A stretch of 64,000 bases of DNA. Origin: Dillenia suffruticosa. Its lineage: Eukaryota > Streptophyta > Magnoliopsida > Dilleniales > Dilleniaceae. The position numbers and the translations under genes were made by a program. Where the stretch lies: NCBI GenBank assembly GCA_033439265.1, contig JAVTVX010000010.1:8308001-8372000 (forward strand), given 5' to 3'. Shown piece by piece: positions 1 to 11,300 of this stretch; within the stretch, counting starts at the first letter, position 1, and every line of letters starts with the position of its first letter. The notes under the pieces are model-generated. The model saw only the letters and a list, made by a program, of their open reading frames with translations, had not been told where the DNA came from and searched no databases.

Positions 1-231
1 TTATTATTTTATAATATTTTAATTTACATTTTATTTTATTATATTATATTTCTTAATTCTTAAAAAAACCATATATTTTATTTTATTTAAATTATATATA
101 TATTTTAATTAATTTATTATTTTTTTCTTTTTTTATTTAATATTTTTTATTATTGTATAGGTAATTTTATTTTATTTGTATTATTTTATTTAATAATATA
201 AAATTTTTAATTAAATATTAATCTGAACCTA
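1..231. other. AT-rich non-coding DNA
   Basis: Very AT-rich sequence made of runs of T, A and TTATT-type words. I see no reading frame, RNA gene or terminal repeat in it. Confidence 0.6.
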
Positions 232-467
232 CGTGGACGCCGGCCCATGCACGCATGGGCGCCTGCCTAGGTGCCCAGGCAGGCAGGCGCGGGCGCCCGC
301 GTTGCTGGGACGCGCCTGCCTAGGAGCCCAGGCAGGCAGATGCGGGCGCCCGCGCGCCTACTGGGGCGTGCCTGGGCGTCATTCATTGTTTTAATACAAA
401 AAATATAAATTTCTACTAGGACGTACCTGGGCGTCCTTCATTGTTTTAATACAAAAAATATAAATGA
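232..467. repeat. GC-rich two-part tandem repeat
   Basis: A block of G+C-rich DNA in very AT-rich surroundings. A unit of about 53 bp beginning CGCCTGCCTAGG occurs at 260 and 313, with GGCAGGCAGG and GGGCGCCCGCG sub-blocks that can fold back. It runs into a second unit of about 55 bp (starts near 358 and 413) that carries CCTGGGCGTC and then TTCATTGTTTTAATACAAAA. No protein is supported. It may be an internal part of a DNA transposon whose right end is the CACTA terminus at 1834, but that link is inference. Confidence 0.65.
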
Positions 468-1261
468 CATGTTACCACTACTCCACCGAGTGTTGTTGTG
501 TGACTTTTTTCCTTCTCTTTGTTTTCTATTATCACTTTGTTTTCCTTATCTCTATTTTTGGGTTTTTTTTTTCTTTCTACTCTCATTTCTTATATATAAT
601 AATTTTATTATAATATATAATAATTTTATTATAACGAATAAAAATATTTTGTAATTAAATATATAGATTTTTTAAATTATTAATATATTATAATTTATTG
701 ATAATTATAATTTTATAGTTTTGAGATATTGTAATCCATTTTTAAATTATGGATTAAAAAAATAAAATAAAAATGAAAAAAATAATAAAATAATAAGATA
801 AAAGAAAAAAGAAGAAATCAAAATATAATATTAACATATTTTTTAATTAGTTATTTATTTTATTTTAAATTAGTATTTTATTATTTTTTATTTTATTAAA
901 AATTATCATATTTATTATTTTTAATTAATATTATTTTAGGTGGGTGGTATAAATAAAAAAAGTTATTATATTTATTATTTTAAATTATTATTATATATTA
1001 CTTTATTATTATTAGAAAAATATGAAATAAAGATAATAAATAATAAAAAAGAAATTTATATCATAATAATATCTTTGACTCGGTGGTTTACAGGTTGCAT
1101 GCAGGAATTCGGAGGAGTTCGAACCACGGTGGAGGCAGAATGCGCGGCATTTTCCAGCAATTAAGAGTGTCTGCGTAGGGTGCTGGCTCAGGTGGCACGT
1201 GCACTGGCCGGGCGGGCTCGGGTGGGCAAGGGTGGCACGGGTGACACATGCCCTCCCTAAA
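468..1261. other. Intergenic or transposon-internal DNA, no gene recognised
   Basis: From 468 to about 1075 the sequence is AT-rich with no credible coding frame. From 1076 to 1261 it is more balanced (GGTGGCACG and CGGGCGGGC words) but is not similar to anything I recognise. Short open frames here (for example 469-654 and 1012-1305) are low-complexity. Confidence 0.5.
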
Positions 1262-1834
1262 CATTTTAACATTTGACGGAATTTGAAATCAGCGACGGAT
1301 TCCAAATTTGTCGCTGAATTTAGCGACGGATTTTTTTATTATTACAGATTTTTTTCCCCTAAATTAGTGACGGATTTTAGCGACAAAAATTATCACTGAA
1401 TTTAGCGACGGATTCCAAATCCGTCGCTGAATTTAGCAACGGATTTTTTTATTATTACAGATTTTTTTTCCCTAAATTAGTGACGGATTTTAGCGACAAA
1501 AATTATCTGTCGCTAAATTTAGCGACGAATTTTAGATTTTCGTCGCTAAATTTAACAACGGATTTTTTTTATATCGCTAATTTAGTGACGGATAATTTTT
1601 CGTCGCTAAAGTTTGTGACGAATTTTAGCAACGAAAAATTATTTGTCGCTAAATTTAGTGACGGATTTCAATTTTCGTCGCTAAATTTAGCGACGGATTT
1701 CTAATTTTCGTCGCTAAATTTTTGCGATGCATTATTAGCGATGAAAAATTTTTCGTCGCTAATGTTTTTAGCGACGAATTTTTTTAAAATTTTCGTCGCT
1801 AAATTTGTGGCTAAAAGACTGTTTTTTTGTAGTG
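1262..1834 (-). mobile_element. CACTA element terminus with subterminal repeat array
   Basis: The right boundary at 1831-1834 is the inverted CACTA motif; read on the minus strand it is CACTACAAAAAAACAG. Leftwards from it lies about 570 bp of alternating TTAGCGACGGATTT and AAAATCCGTCGCTAAA-like words in both orientations, the subterminal architecture of plant En/Spm elements, where the element's own TNPA protein binds short repeats. The other end of this element is not visible: no CACTAC boundary was found between 1 and 1262. The array motif (GCGACGGA) differs slightly from that of the large element at 14979-30328, so this is a related but separate copy. Confidence 0.8.
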
Positions 1835-1837
1835 AAT

Positions 1838-2820
1838 TTGTATAATCATGGAAGATCTCCATGGATCTCTCCAGAAGATAAGTAGGGTTTTTACACCCCT
1901 AAATACATTCAAGACTCACTATGCAGAGGCAAACTTCTAGGCACGCATGCTTTTACTCTACATACAGTAGAGAGAGACTACATAGAGTTTAAACTTTTTC
2001 AGTTTTTCAATTCTCTTTACTACTCTTTTTTATTTGAACATCAAAGCTTTATCTGCAAGAGCAACTTCTGCTAGGTTTTTTGGATGTTTATTTATTGAAA
2101 GCGACCTAGCTGACATGATATCGCTGATTTTGTGGAGTCAATTTTGGTTTTAACAAAACCAAAACTTAATTAACAAAAAAGAAAGACTCCTAATATCAAA
2201 TATTTTGGCAATGTATCTATATGTTTTGATGTTGGGAGGGGCACCCATATTTTGGCAACATGGCACACTTGAAGAAAAACTGAATGAATATTGACTGTTG
2301 CTAGTCATGGACACTTGCTATGGTATCAAAGATGTATTGGGTTGATCCGGGTTTGCATCACATAGATTTAGACTCGCCGTGATCAATTGGGTCAAACAGA
2401 GGTTTTTAGAGATGGAACAAGATCAAATTTGTAAATATTTCAGGATAATATAAGATTCAATTATGTTCCAAAACTGAAATCGGTCAGAATGGAAGATGGG
2501 TATATGGTGGATCGCTCAGCTAGGGTTTATCCTATTGAAGGATAGATTCTGTTTGGAGAAATTAATTAGGTTCGGACGGAATGAAGAACAATTCTGAAAT
2601 CAGGGATCATGCATCTTCCTCTGTGCAAAAGGGTCGGCATTTTCCGGCAGATTAAAACATTTCGTTTTGGTCTGGAATGGAAAAAAGGCGTTGTTTTAGA
2701 GGTTTTCTGGTGCAAATTACAAGGGATCCTTAACCTAAAAAGTAAAAACATATGGAAACACATTATTAAGGTGATAGTCAAAGCATAATTTAGATATAGC
2801 TCGACACACAACAAAGGGAG
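1838..2820 (-). repeat. Inverted repeat arm 1 (unclassified repeat)
   Basis: This segment reads, on the opposite strand, like 13880-14976. Shared blocks include AGTAGGGTTTTTACACCCCT, TTTTACTCTACATACAGTA, GGATCGCTCAGCTAGGGTTT-like and TCTGTGCAAAAG words. The two arms are about 1 kb each and are separated by about 11 kb. The family is unknown. The counterpart at 14772 carries a TATATAAAG box, so it may be a retrotransposon LTR plus leader, but no primer-binding site or coding domain confirms this. Confidence 0.75.
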
Positions 2821-2829
2821 TCACGTTTG

Positions 2830-4245
2830 TCTCCCCCACTAATCTAATCCAACTCTCGACCACGTCACCTCATCGGGTCGTTCCGTGGGGGGAATGACTA
2901 TAGCCATTAATCCCATGCACCATTTCATTTGCAAATATCCAATTCATAATTCATGTGCGAGAATTTCAACAAAACAATTTTTAAGTCGTACCATAACATT
3001 CATAATTCAAATATTCCACAATATATGGCACATATTCATTTATAATCTCAATGGATCCATTAACAATTCAAATTTTCATTTCAGACATCCCACAAGCACA
3101 AAACAATTCATATAAATCATGTAAAAATTATTCAAAATTATTTATAAAGAATTTTAAATAATTTACTCATTTAAAATCATAATTAACTATCCACTCACCT
3201 CTTGGGAGGGTAATCACTCCCAAATTTTCCAACTAAATGAGAACTATCACTCATTCTTCTCTTCCAAAACCTTAACCTAATTTAATGATCATAATTAAAT
3301 CATTAAATCACATACCAACACTAGAGAAATCATTTTTTCTTAATATTTTCACAATTCTAATTTTTCAATAAATTTTATAATTTACGCAGTCATGGGAAAA
3401 AGCCTATAACTTTCACTATACATATCCAAATCACATGATTCTTATCTCAAATTAAAGATAAGATATAGATCTATAACGTTCATGTTCAGAGCATAGCAGA
3501 ATTCAGCCTAGAAGGCATCTTAAAATTGAAGGAAAGACAAGCAACTGCAGCAAGACCGAAACAGGACATTCTGCACCACTAAAATTCTTTGAAAAATCAT
3601 AAAAAATTCAGCTCTTATCTGATTTCAAAGAATCACATCTCATTTTCAAGATATAGGAGTCTATTTTCATATGCAAAAAGCCTCACATGATTTGCTTTTG
3701 TGCAGAGAGAGTTATGACTAAAAGATCACAGTATGCTCATTAAGCAAAAATCATGAATTTTAGAAAACGCATTCTATTCAAATCCAACATATATTCTAGA
3801 CATATACAAGACTTCTCACCCTAAATTAACCCTAAATTCATTCAATTTTCAAAGGGATTAGAATTTCCCGCACCTAGGGTTTTCATAGTACACAGCGCTA
3901 ACTTCCGTGTACACTCAGTTCAGTCCGTACTCCTGCAATGCTTCCAAATCGAAGCAAAGTTTAGAAATTAAGCCTAATCATCAAGAAAAATCGAAACCTA
4001 GAGCTAATGGTCAGAAACCAGCCCTTACCTGCTCAGTAGAGGGATCGCAGGAAATCGCAGCCTAGGGTTTTCGAGAGTCTATTGACGATTGCCGGTCGGG
4101 ACTTTTGCAAGGGTTACAGAAGAGTGTTGCAGCAGCAGAGAACACCACCCGTGAATGGGCGAGGGAGAGAAGCAGAGGGTTGTTGCATGCACGCGGGAGA
4201 GAGAAGGAGAGAGAGAGAGATAAACAACCGCTAAGGTTGGTGGCG
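2830..4245 (-). mobile_element. Antisense gypsy LTR remnant
   Basis: Matches, in the same orientation, the LTRs at 44404-46945 and 52127-54647. Shared blocks are CACTCACCTCTTGGGAGGGTAATCACTCCC near 3196 (close variants at 45720 and 53440), CTTATCTCAAATTAAAGATAAGA near 3440, and GCCTAGAAGGCATCTTAAAATTGAAGG near 3506. It therefore belongs to a minus-oriented Ty3/gypsy copy. It ends in a GA-rich tract near 4245, where plus-strand retrotransposon leader begins, so the junction is chimeric. No coding capacity is supported. Confidence 0.7.
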
Positions 4246-4271
4246 GTGGTCAGAGGAAAACGCAGTTTGGT

Positions 4272-4284
4272 TGGTATCAGAGCC
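4272..4284 (+). other. Primer-binding site (tRNA-iMet type)
   Basis: TGGTATCAGAGCC is the standard plant retrotransposon primer-binding site complementary to the 3' end of initiator tRNA-Met. It lies 222 bp before a gag start codon. The expected LTR end (GTGACA plus a short spacer) is missing upstream, so the 5' LTR of this element has been lost. Confidence 0.8.
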
Positions 4285-4505
4285 TTAGGTTGGGCAAAGG
4301 GTAGTAAGAAAAGTATTCCCAAATACATAGAAAAGTTCTCAATGCATTAAAAAGTTTCATACAGTCATTTAAAGTCCCATATGTGGTCGTAGACCACTAA
4401 ATTCATTCATTTTAGGGTGTTAGTTACTACGTAACTAACCCTAATTTTTCAATCATGCCAAACTCTAGAGTTATATCTAATGAAAAGTTCTCTCCTTGCA
4501 GAATT

Positions 4506-5995
4506 ATGCCACCTAGACTTGGTAGACCACCGGGATGCGGAGCTAGACTCGCGCTACCCGAGACTCCTCAAGTGTCTGACTCTTTGAGGGGACCTGAGAC
4601 ATTGGAGTGCCTGAGGCTGCTTCCTCTTCACGGGCGCCCCCTGCAGTGCCTACTCAGTCGACTGCTCCAGCCGAGGTTCCACCACCGTCCCTTGAGGCAT
4701 TTAGGCTGGTGTATGAGTGGTACACCTCTTACGAGATTCAAATACCACCCCCACCACCATCGACGGCAGTGCCGACTTCTACGGCCGTGCCACCTCCACT
4801 AGTACCAATGGCCGCGCCGACTTCTATGGCCATGCCACCTTCAGTTGTACCAAATCAGCCCCCAGTTGTTGGTTTTTCCACTATTTCAGGACCTAGTGAC
4901 ACTACCTCCTCCATTTTGAGGTGTATTCATGAGCTCACCTAGTTGGTAAGGAGGCGAGGCAGTTAGGCTGCACGGAGTTTACGGGAACGGGTGATCCCAC
5001 AGCAGCGAAGCACTGGATCAACCGCACCCATAGAATTTTGACGGATCTGGGGTTGAGCGAGGACTATCAGATTCGGATAACAGAGAGACTTTTAGATGAT
5101 GATGCCCTCACTTGGTGGGAGGCGATTTGTGACGATGCTATCGAGCCGCTGCGATGGGAGGACTTCCTATAGGAGTTCGATTGTAGGTACTTCTCTGAGT
5201 TCCAGCAGGACCGCAAAAGGGTAGAGTTTCTGTACTTGCGGCAAGGAACCAAGATAGTGACAGAGTATGAGATGGAGATGAGGCGACTAGCTGCTTTCAT
5301 TCCAGACTTGGTGACGCCAAAGCAGCTACGTTTCAAGTTTGAGGATGGACTCAACTTGAACATTAAGAGGTATATGACAGTGATTCCTAGTCTCTCCTTT
5401 GCAGAGATAGTGGACTCAATACTTAGGGCTGAGGAGATCGTCTATGCTGAGGGCAGACAATGGGAGAACAGAGAGCTAAGGAAGAAGAGATATGAGGATT
5501 CTTCGAGCTAGGGCTCGAAGAAGGGCAAGAGTTTAGGATATCAGGAAGACTCTTCTCAGCCGAGACAAGCACATCCTGGACAGGGATCACGATCTCAGGA
5601 ATTAAAGCACCGGCCTTTAGAGCCACTACTCAGACTTCAGATCAATGGCACCCTTTTTGCCGCCGATGTGGTAGACACCACCCTTTTGGAGAGTGTGGGG
5701 TGCCTGTTACATGCTTCCGATGTGGGAAGCCAGGACACATAGGAGCACCTGCCCTGAGTTAGGATTTGGAGGTCAGATAGTTTCAGGACACTCGAGTCTT
5801 CCCCGAGGAGGACAGTAGGGAGCACCTGCGCACTCGAGTCACACCGCTCCATGGACAGCAGTCGGGAGCAACACAGTGCTAGGACCATTCCGACAGCAGC
5901 AGAGGATACAGGCCCGTGTATACTCCATAACGCAGGAGGACGCTCAGACGAGTCTTGACGTGATTATTGGTACTTCTCCCACTGATCCTCATGTT
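4506..5995 (+). pseudogene. Ty3/gypsy gag, frameshifted
   Basis: Gag is the nucleocapsid polyprotein that packages retrotransposon RNA. The start is ATG at 4506 (MPPRLGRPP), matching the MPPRR-type start of the gypsy gag at 63517. The frame shifts near 4610, where a Pro/Ala-rich linker follows, and again near 4950. The conserved capsid region then runs from about 4955 to 5510, with WINR, TWWEA, DCRYFSEFQQDRKR and a later RAEEIVY segment. In-frame stops lie at about 5170 (TAG) and 5509. A CCHC zinc knuckle follows at about 5650-5745 (CFRCGKPGHIG), but its last cysteine is lost. Several stops and shifts make it non-functional. Confidence 0.88.
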
Positions 5996-6085
5996 TAGAG
6001 ATATTTTATTTTATGTACCTTCTTTTGAGCACCATCACTAGTTAAAGCCTTTGAGGCTTAACTATGTTGGTATGTATATACATTT

Positions 6086-6086
<1 letters not shown>

Positions 6087-6117
<31 letters not shown>
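6087..6117. repeat. (TA)n microsatellite
   Basis: A run of alternating TA between gag and protease of the degenerate element, in a short AT-rich spacer (5996-6179) that has no coding content. Confidence 0.9.
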
Positions 6118-6120
<3 letters not shown>

Positions 6121-6179
6121 AGCATATATTTTCTTCTATATTTATCAACTGATCTTTTTATTTTCTCACAATAGGAGTT

Positions 6180-6540
6180 ATGAATATGTGGGGAGTCGAC
6201 GCTCGTGTCCTATTTGATACCGGGTCGAACCATTCCTATGTGAGAGTGTCTTTTGCCCACAGGTTAGGTAAGCCTTTGTCACCACTTGATGAGGAGATAT
6301 TGGTCATCACTCCTCTCAATGAGCAGATACTTAGAGATTCTGTCTATAGAGGGAGTAAGGTCATGGTCAGAGATGAGATACTTGAGGCAGATTTGATTCC
6401 AATTGAAATGACGAATTTCGATGCTATCCTAAGTATGGATTGGGTAAGCATGTATAGGGCCTCAGTAGATTGCTTCACCAAAGAAGTGGAGTTTCAGAGA
6501 CTCGAGCGGCCGTTGTTGAGGTTCCCAGTTGCAGGAATTG
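6180..6540 (+). pseudogene. Gypsy aspartic protease domain
   Basis: Retrotransposon protease that cleaves Gag-Pol. The open stretch begins MNMWGVDARVLFDTGSN; DTGS is the catalytic aspartate motif of retropepsins. Further on, FDAILSMDWV matches the conserved downstream block (usually FDVILGMDWL). The homologous domain of the copy at 57488 begins MMKIFGVDARVLIDTGS. After about 6545 the frame continues into sequence that belongs well inside the reverse transcriptase, showing an internal deletion. The domain alone looks intact but has no functional polyprotein around it. Confidence 0.88.
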
Positions 6541-6559
6541 CTGGACAAGGGTTTAATCT

Positions 6560-7215
6560 GTTTGAACACTTTGCCGTGGGATGCTCCGGTGTTATTCGTG
6601 AAGAAGAAGGACGAAACTCTATGATTGTGTGTGAACTATAGGCAGCTAAACAAGGTTTCTATCAAGAATCGGTACCCTCTATCGCGTATTGATGATTTAT
6701 TCGATCAGTTCCAAGGTGCGTGTGTTTTTATCAAAGATTGATCTTCGATCTGGATAACATCGGTTGTGGATTAGGGCTGAGAAAATGCCCAAAATCGCAT
6801 CCCGCAACCGATATGGACATTACGAGTTTGTGGTCATGCCGTTGGGCTGACCAACACACCAGCAGCCACAGACAGTGACCGAGGTGCAGAGTTTCCTTGG
6901 TCTTGCAGGGTGTTATTGGCGGTTCGTAGAAGGATTTTCCCGGATCACTGCTCACTTACCAGACTGACGCGGAAGGATGTCAAGTTCTTTTGGGATGATC
7001 GTTGTGAGATGAGCTTTCAGGAGCTCAAACAACGATTGGCGACGGTCGGCCAGTCAGAGAGAACCTTAGTTTTCCAGCTCAGCACATAGCTATTCTAGAT
7101 TGACAGGTCAGAAAGCTACGGAGCAAAGAAGTTTCATTGGTCAGAGTTTTGTAGAGAAGTGATCAGGTCGAGGAAGAGACCTGGGAGCCTGAAGAGATTA
7201 TTAGGAGACAGTACC
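6560..7215 (+). pseudogene. Gypsy pol scraps: RT and chromodomain tail
   Basis: Fragments of the reverse transcriptase are readable across several frames: [11 protein letters not shown] near 6575, [26 protein letters not shown] near 6630-6710, then RYGHYEFVVMP near 6810. A jump follows to the RT/RNase H connection (EVQSFLGLAG, near 6885) and to RKDVKFFWDD near 6975. The RNase H and integrase cores are absent. The 3' end encodes EEETWEPEEIIRRQYPHLF near 7170-7225, the C-terminal chromodomain tail typical of Tekay/Del-type chromoviruses. Internal deletions have reduced the body of this element to about 3 kb. Confidence 0.82.
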
Positions 7216-7320
7216 CCCACTTGTTTAGTGTATTGCTTTCTTTTAGTTTCAAAAACGAAACTTGTTTTTATGGGATTAGAAAATATAACACCAAAAAAAA
7301 AGAAAAAAAAGAAAAATGGA

Positions 7321-7389
7321 GACGCAGCGTTTTGGGGTAAAACGCTGCGTCCCTAAATTTGGGGATTAGGGTTGGAAACCCTAATCCCC
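7321..7389 (+). promoter_or_regulatory. Two consecutive hairpins near LTR start
   Basis: Hairpin 1 (7321-7351) pairs GACGCAGCGTTTT with AAAACGCTGCGTC around a 5-nt loop. Hairpin 2 (7361-7389) pairs GGGGATTAGGGTT with AACCCTAATCCCC around a 3-nt loop. Both are perfect. The LTR at 36337 has the same pair (36380-36408 and 36424-36448) with different bases that still pair, and the LTR at 15679 keeps a form of hairpin 2 (15771-15789). A CT-rich tract follows in all three. The function is unknown; pairing is seen, a role in transcription or RNA packaging is inference. Confidence 0.7.
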
Positions 7390-7734
7390 CCTCTTTCTCT
7401 CTCTCTCTCTCTCCTTCTGTCTCTCTCTCCGGACACTTCGTTTCTCTCCCCCACCGCAGTGCCGCTCATCCTTCGCCACGAGCTCTGCCGCCAACGAATC
7501 ACCACCACCTTCTTCTTCTTCTTCTTCTTCTTCTTCTTTCCCTCTCGGTTTCTATCTCACAGTTTTCTCCCTCTCGCGATCTCCCACGGCTCTCTCCCTT
7601 TCGCCACACACACCGCTGCGAGCTCCACCACCGCACGCTACTGCTCGCGACTGCCGCTGTTCCTTCCTCCGCGAGCCTCTGCGAGCCTCTGCGAGCGCAA
7701 CCTAGCACCTTTGCACACGATCGAGCCACAATGC

Positions 7735-8230
7735 GCGACTGCAGCATGATCTCCCCAGCTCGCAGCGCGAGCCCAGGCCGTGAGCAGGACCCAGCCCGCG
7801 AGCGCGAGCCAGGCCGCGAGGGCGAATTAGGCCGCGAGGGCGAATTAGGCCGCGAGCGCGTCTCAGCGCACGAGCGCGCACCAGTGCTCGAGCGCAACAC
7901 ACCAGCGTAGTGCACCAGCACACAGAAGCGCGAACCAGCGCACGAGCACCAGCCCGTAAGCCACTGCGGCCCGTAGACCCGTCAGCCCGCAGGCCCGTCA
8001 GCCCATAGGCCCATCAACCGCAGACCCATCAGCCGTAGGCTCGTCAGCCCACAGGCCCGCCAACACGCAAGCCCATCTGCCCACAGGCCTGTCGGCCCAC
8101 TAGCCTACTGGCTCGTAGACCAACGAGCCTGCTAGCAGAATCTCACTGGCCCGCTGACCCGAGAACCCACGAGCTTGCTGTAGCCCACAGCCCGCGATGG
8201 CCCGTGAGCCCGTGACAGCCCACGGACCTC
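7735..8230 (+). repeat. GC-rich degenerate minisatellite in LTR
   Basis: Repeats of GGCCGCGAGGGCGAATTA and GCCCGTCAGCCCGCAG-like units. The equivalent blocks in sister LTRs (16040-16470 and 36600-37060) use different repeat units, so this part of the LTR turns over quickly. Confidence 0.75.
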
Positions 8231-10622
8231 CACGCAGATAACTGACTTAGGGTTTTGCCTCGGATCTAAGTGTTTGAACCTAACTAATAAACCCTATCTT
8301 GATAGGTAGCATTTTAAATCTTGGAGTGATCGATGAGACATTCGGACAAAGGTCTGTGATCTGAGAAAAACCCTAGGTGAGTGATTTCGGACCCATTCGA
8401 CTTGGTTATCGAATTTAAGTTAAATTTAAGATAAGAAGTCTTGTATATACTAGAATGTACACTAGATTCTAAATGAATGCGTTTTCGGATATTATATACG
8501 GCTCATTAGGTTAAGTATCAGAATTTATATGAAATGAGATTGTTTAGGATGATAGAATCAAATTAAGTTGATTTGAATAGTTTCCCTTGGAGTTTAAATT
8601 GACCTATGCATGAAAATAGTTAAAAATTTGGATTTTAGTGCAAGGGTTGATGCAGCCTTTCTTATTATAAATTGTTTTGCTTATAGGCAATTTAATATGA
8701 TCTCCGTATTATGAAAATAGACCCATATACCTTGAAAATGATATATGGCTTGAAACATTTGGATGAAAATCGAAAAGTGTGATTTTTCAAAGATTTTCCA
8801 TCTTATAGGAAAATTCTTTATTTTCAGCCTTATTTCCGACCTTGAGTGGTTTTAGGGTTGAATTTGACTTGGATTAAAAGTACGTTAATTGTTTCTAACT
8901 GAGTTGCAACTGATGACATTAGAGTGTATTCATAAATTGAAGAGTTAAGATTTGTACAAATTTAGGAAAAATGGATAAACCTTATAATACTTGAAATTTG
9001 ATGTTAAATTCTGATGATCTGATTAGGTTGATCTTTTTGGAGACTTGAGGAGTCAGATTGGATTTGTTTTGAAAATAGGCAGTGACCACCCTCCCTAGAA
9101 CTGTGAGTGGGATTTTGACATCTTCTATTGATTGACAAATCATATTTTATCGATTTTTAAACGACATGATTTTTATACGTATGAAAACTGAACTTTTGGA
9201 TTTTGATGAGTATATGTACATATTTTGTGACTATTGGAGTGTCCCAACTGCTGATTTTATAGATTATGTATCCATGAGTTTGATAACTGATATTGTGGCA
9301 CCTTTTTAACATATTGACATGTTTTAATACTTCCATTGTATTGGCACATGATTTTGAATGGATTTATATAAAATCTTTGGGCTGTACGCCCGGCCGACGA
9401 TATGATATAATGCATGGGGTTGTATGCCTGGCCGATATAATGATGTGATGCATGGGGCTACGTGCCCGGTCGATTTGGTGATATGGTGATATGCTTCCTA
9501 TAACATTCCGTAGCTACGGAGGACATTTGGTAGAGGTACCCCTTGTGCCCGGATACGCTTTAGCCGGAGGTATCCACCAGATCGTCATGTATATGGGTGT
9601 TCCAGGTTGACTCTCATTGGGGAGGACGTGAGTTCACCTTTGTCTAGCACTAGGCGGGACACCATACACGGCCGACTATATATATGTATCATCATTGCTA
9701 TTTACAGGTTAGTTGGAGTAGTCTATGGTCAACATTGGGGTAGAGAGCTATTATTTGATATTTGCATAGTGAAAACCCCCAATATGCCCGTCCTTGGTCT
9801 AGGTAGACCATTGCCAGGGTTGGTTGTTCGGCCGGCTCTACATATGTGACTTGATACATGGATGGATGCATATGCTATTTTCTGATGTGTGACTTGAGAT
9901 ATGTTTTATTCTGAAACAGCATGCTATTTTCGCACACTCGATATTTTGTTACATGTTTTGACACTTCAAATTCACCATTGATATTGATAACACGATATCA
10001 ATCCCCTCACTTGCTGAGTATCCTCCCATAGATACTCACTCCTCACTTTCTCCTCACAGGATTAGTCTTGGACTGAAAATGAATTATTGTGTTGCGACGT
10101 GGAATTGATAGTATTGGGTTTGGGTATGGATGTTACCATATCTTCCGCTATGATTATTGGAGATTTTAGTTGATAAATGTACTCATTTATTTATTTTTGG
10201 GATGACTGTATATTTTATATATATTTATTTGTGTAACTCTCATATTTTATTTGAATTGAGACGATTGTACGTATTTAAATGTCACTTGGGAAAAATTATT
10301 GTCTATTATGTAAAAATTTAGGTCTAATCGGTGTGGCGACTACTCATGCTTTGGTTGGGCATGACAGTAGAGGTCTGTGACTAGGTTTGTTGGAAATTTT
10401 TATAGTCTTACGTTGTTTTGGATGTTGGCTGTGGTATTGGTTGATTTTGGAGAGGTCGAGATGACTATTTATTTATTTTATAAGATGAATGTTGATATAC
10501 AGGTCAAATTGTATTTTTGAAACCTCCGAAATATGGAAAGGTTCTATCCGATTTTCTGTAAAAATATAACCGGTATACAGGGTAACGGGCGGCTGTTCAT
10601 GACCCCGATTCGGGGCGTGACA

Positions 10623-11300
10623 CGTTGGAGGTAGAGGGAGACTAGAGAGAGTGAATGGGGTTGAGAAATTGAGAGAGGGAGAGATTGAGGGTGAGAGACG
10701 AGAGCACAGAGACAAAAGAGAGAGAGGGTGAGAGCCGAAGGGTGAGAAATGAGAGAAATAAGGAATTGGGAAAGTGTGCTGACGTTTTCTTTTTTTATTT
10801 TTTATTTTTTTTTGACTTTTCTTTTGTTGGTTTTTCACACACTGACATTTCATATGCAGCATGCAGCATGCAGCTTGAAGTTGTACCAAGGCTGGGATGC
10901 CGAGGGTGGCACCAACACTGACAATGGCCGCAGAACTTGGTGCAAAGAAAGGACCATGTGAAGCATAAGGTAGAACATCCGCAACGATGAAAGGTAGAAC
11001 ATCCAGAAAGAAAGGGTACACAGAGCTTTATCAACTATCACAGAAATAGTCATAACTTAACCTAATATAATCATGGGTACTCGATCTAGAATCCAAGTGC
11101 TTCATCATCATTATGGATTGTAACTAAAGCTATACATTCTTGTATTAAAATTTATTTCTATTTATTACTTTTTTTATATTTGGAAGCCAGCCCAACCCAA
11201 AAATTGACCTCAATAATTGTTTCCAATATAAACCGGCTCTTGGGGCTCAACATAATGTATTACATTTTGAAGGAGAAAATGTATTACATTTGTTGGTTCT
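10623..11300. other. Unassigned sequence, possible antisense LTR remnant
   Basis: 10623-10790 is GA-rich on this strand (CT-rich on the other) and is followed by a TTTTTTGACTTTTC word like the one at the boundary of the antisense LTR near 46915. It may be the other side of the antisense LTR remnant seen at 2830-4245. From 10850 to 11040 a GATGTTCTACCTTT word is repeated on the minus strand. Minus-strand frames here (for example 10473-11021) match no family I recognise. Confidence 0.35.

Larger units (their letters stand above)
7284..10622 (+). mobile_element. 3' LTR of the degenerate gypsy element (LTR family I, copy A)
   Basis: Starts TATAACACC (family consensus TGTAACACC, second base changed) directly after a polypurine-like tract and ends GGGGCGTGACA at 10622. 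It shares with the LTRs at 15679-18355 and 36337-39157: two hairpins and a CT tract at the 5' end, a GC-rich leader, the words CCGTAGCTACG and GGATACGCTT, a GTTGGGCATGA block and the terminal GGGCGTGACA. No target-site duplication is visible because the left side is the element's own body. Length is 3.34 kb. Open frames of 183, 140 and 125 codons at 7359-7921 come from the CT tract and GC-rich leader and are not genes. Confidence 0.85.

Noticed and set aside
4062-4350. Overlapping frames on both strands near 4100-4350
   Set aside because: GA-rich end of an antisense LTR remnant plus retrotransposon leader; no family resemblance.
7361-7389. TTAGGG/CCCTAA words, considered as telomere-like repeats
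   Set aside because: Only one unit each side of a hairpin and not the plant telomere unit TTTAGGG in tandem.
7359-7923. Frames of 183, 140 and 125 codons near the LTR start
   Set aside because: They cover CT and CTT microsatellites and the GC-rich repeat leader of an LTR, on both strands. Low complexity, not genes.
10473-11034. Minus-strand frame of 182 codons
   Set aside because: It crosses the end of an LTR into unrelated DNA, is rich in simple sequence, and matches no family I recognise.
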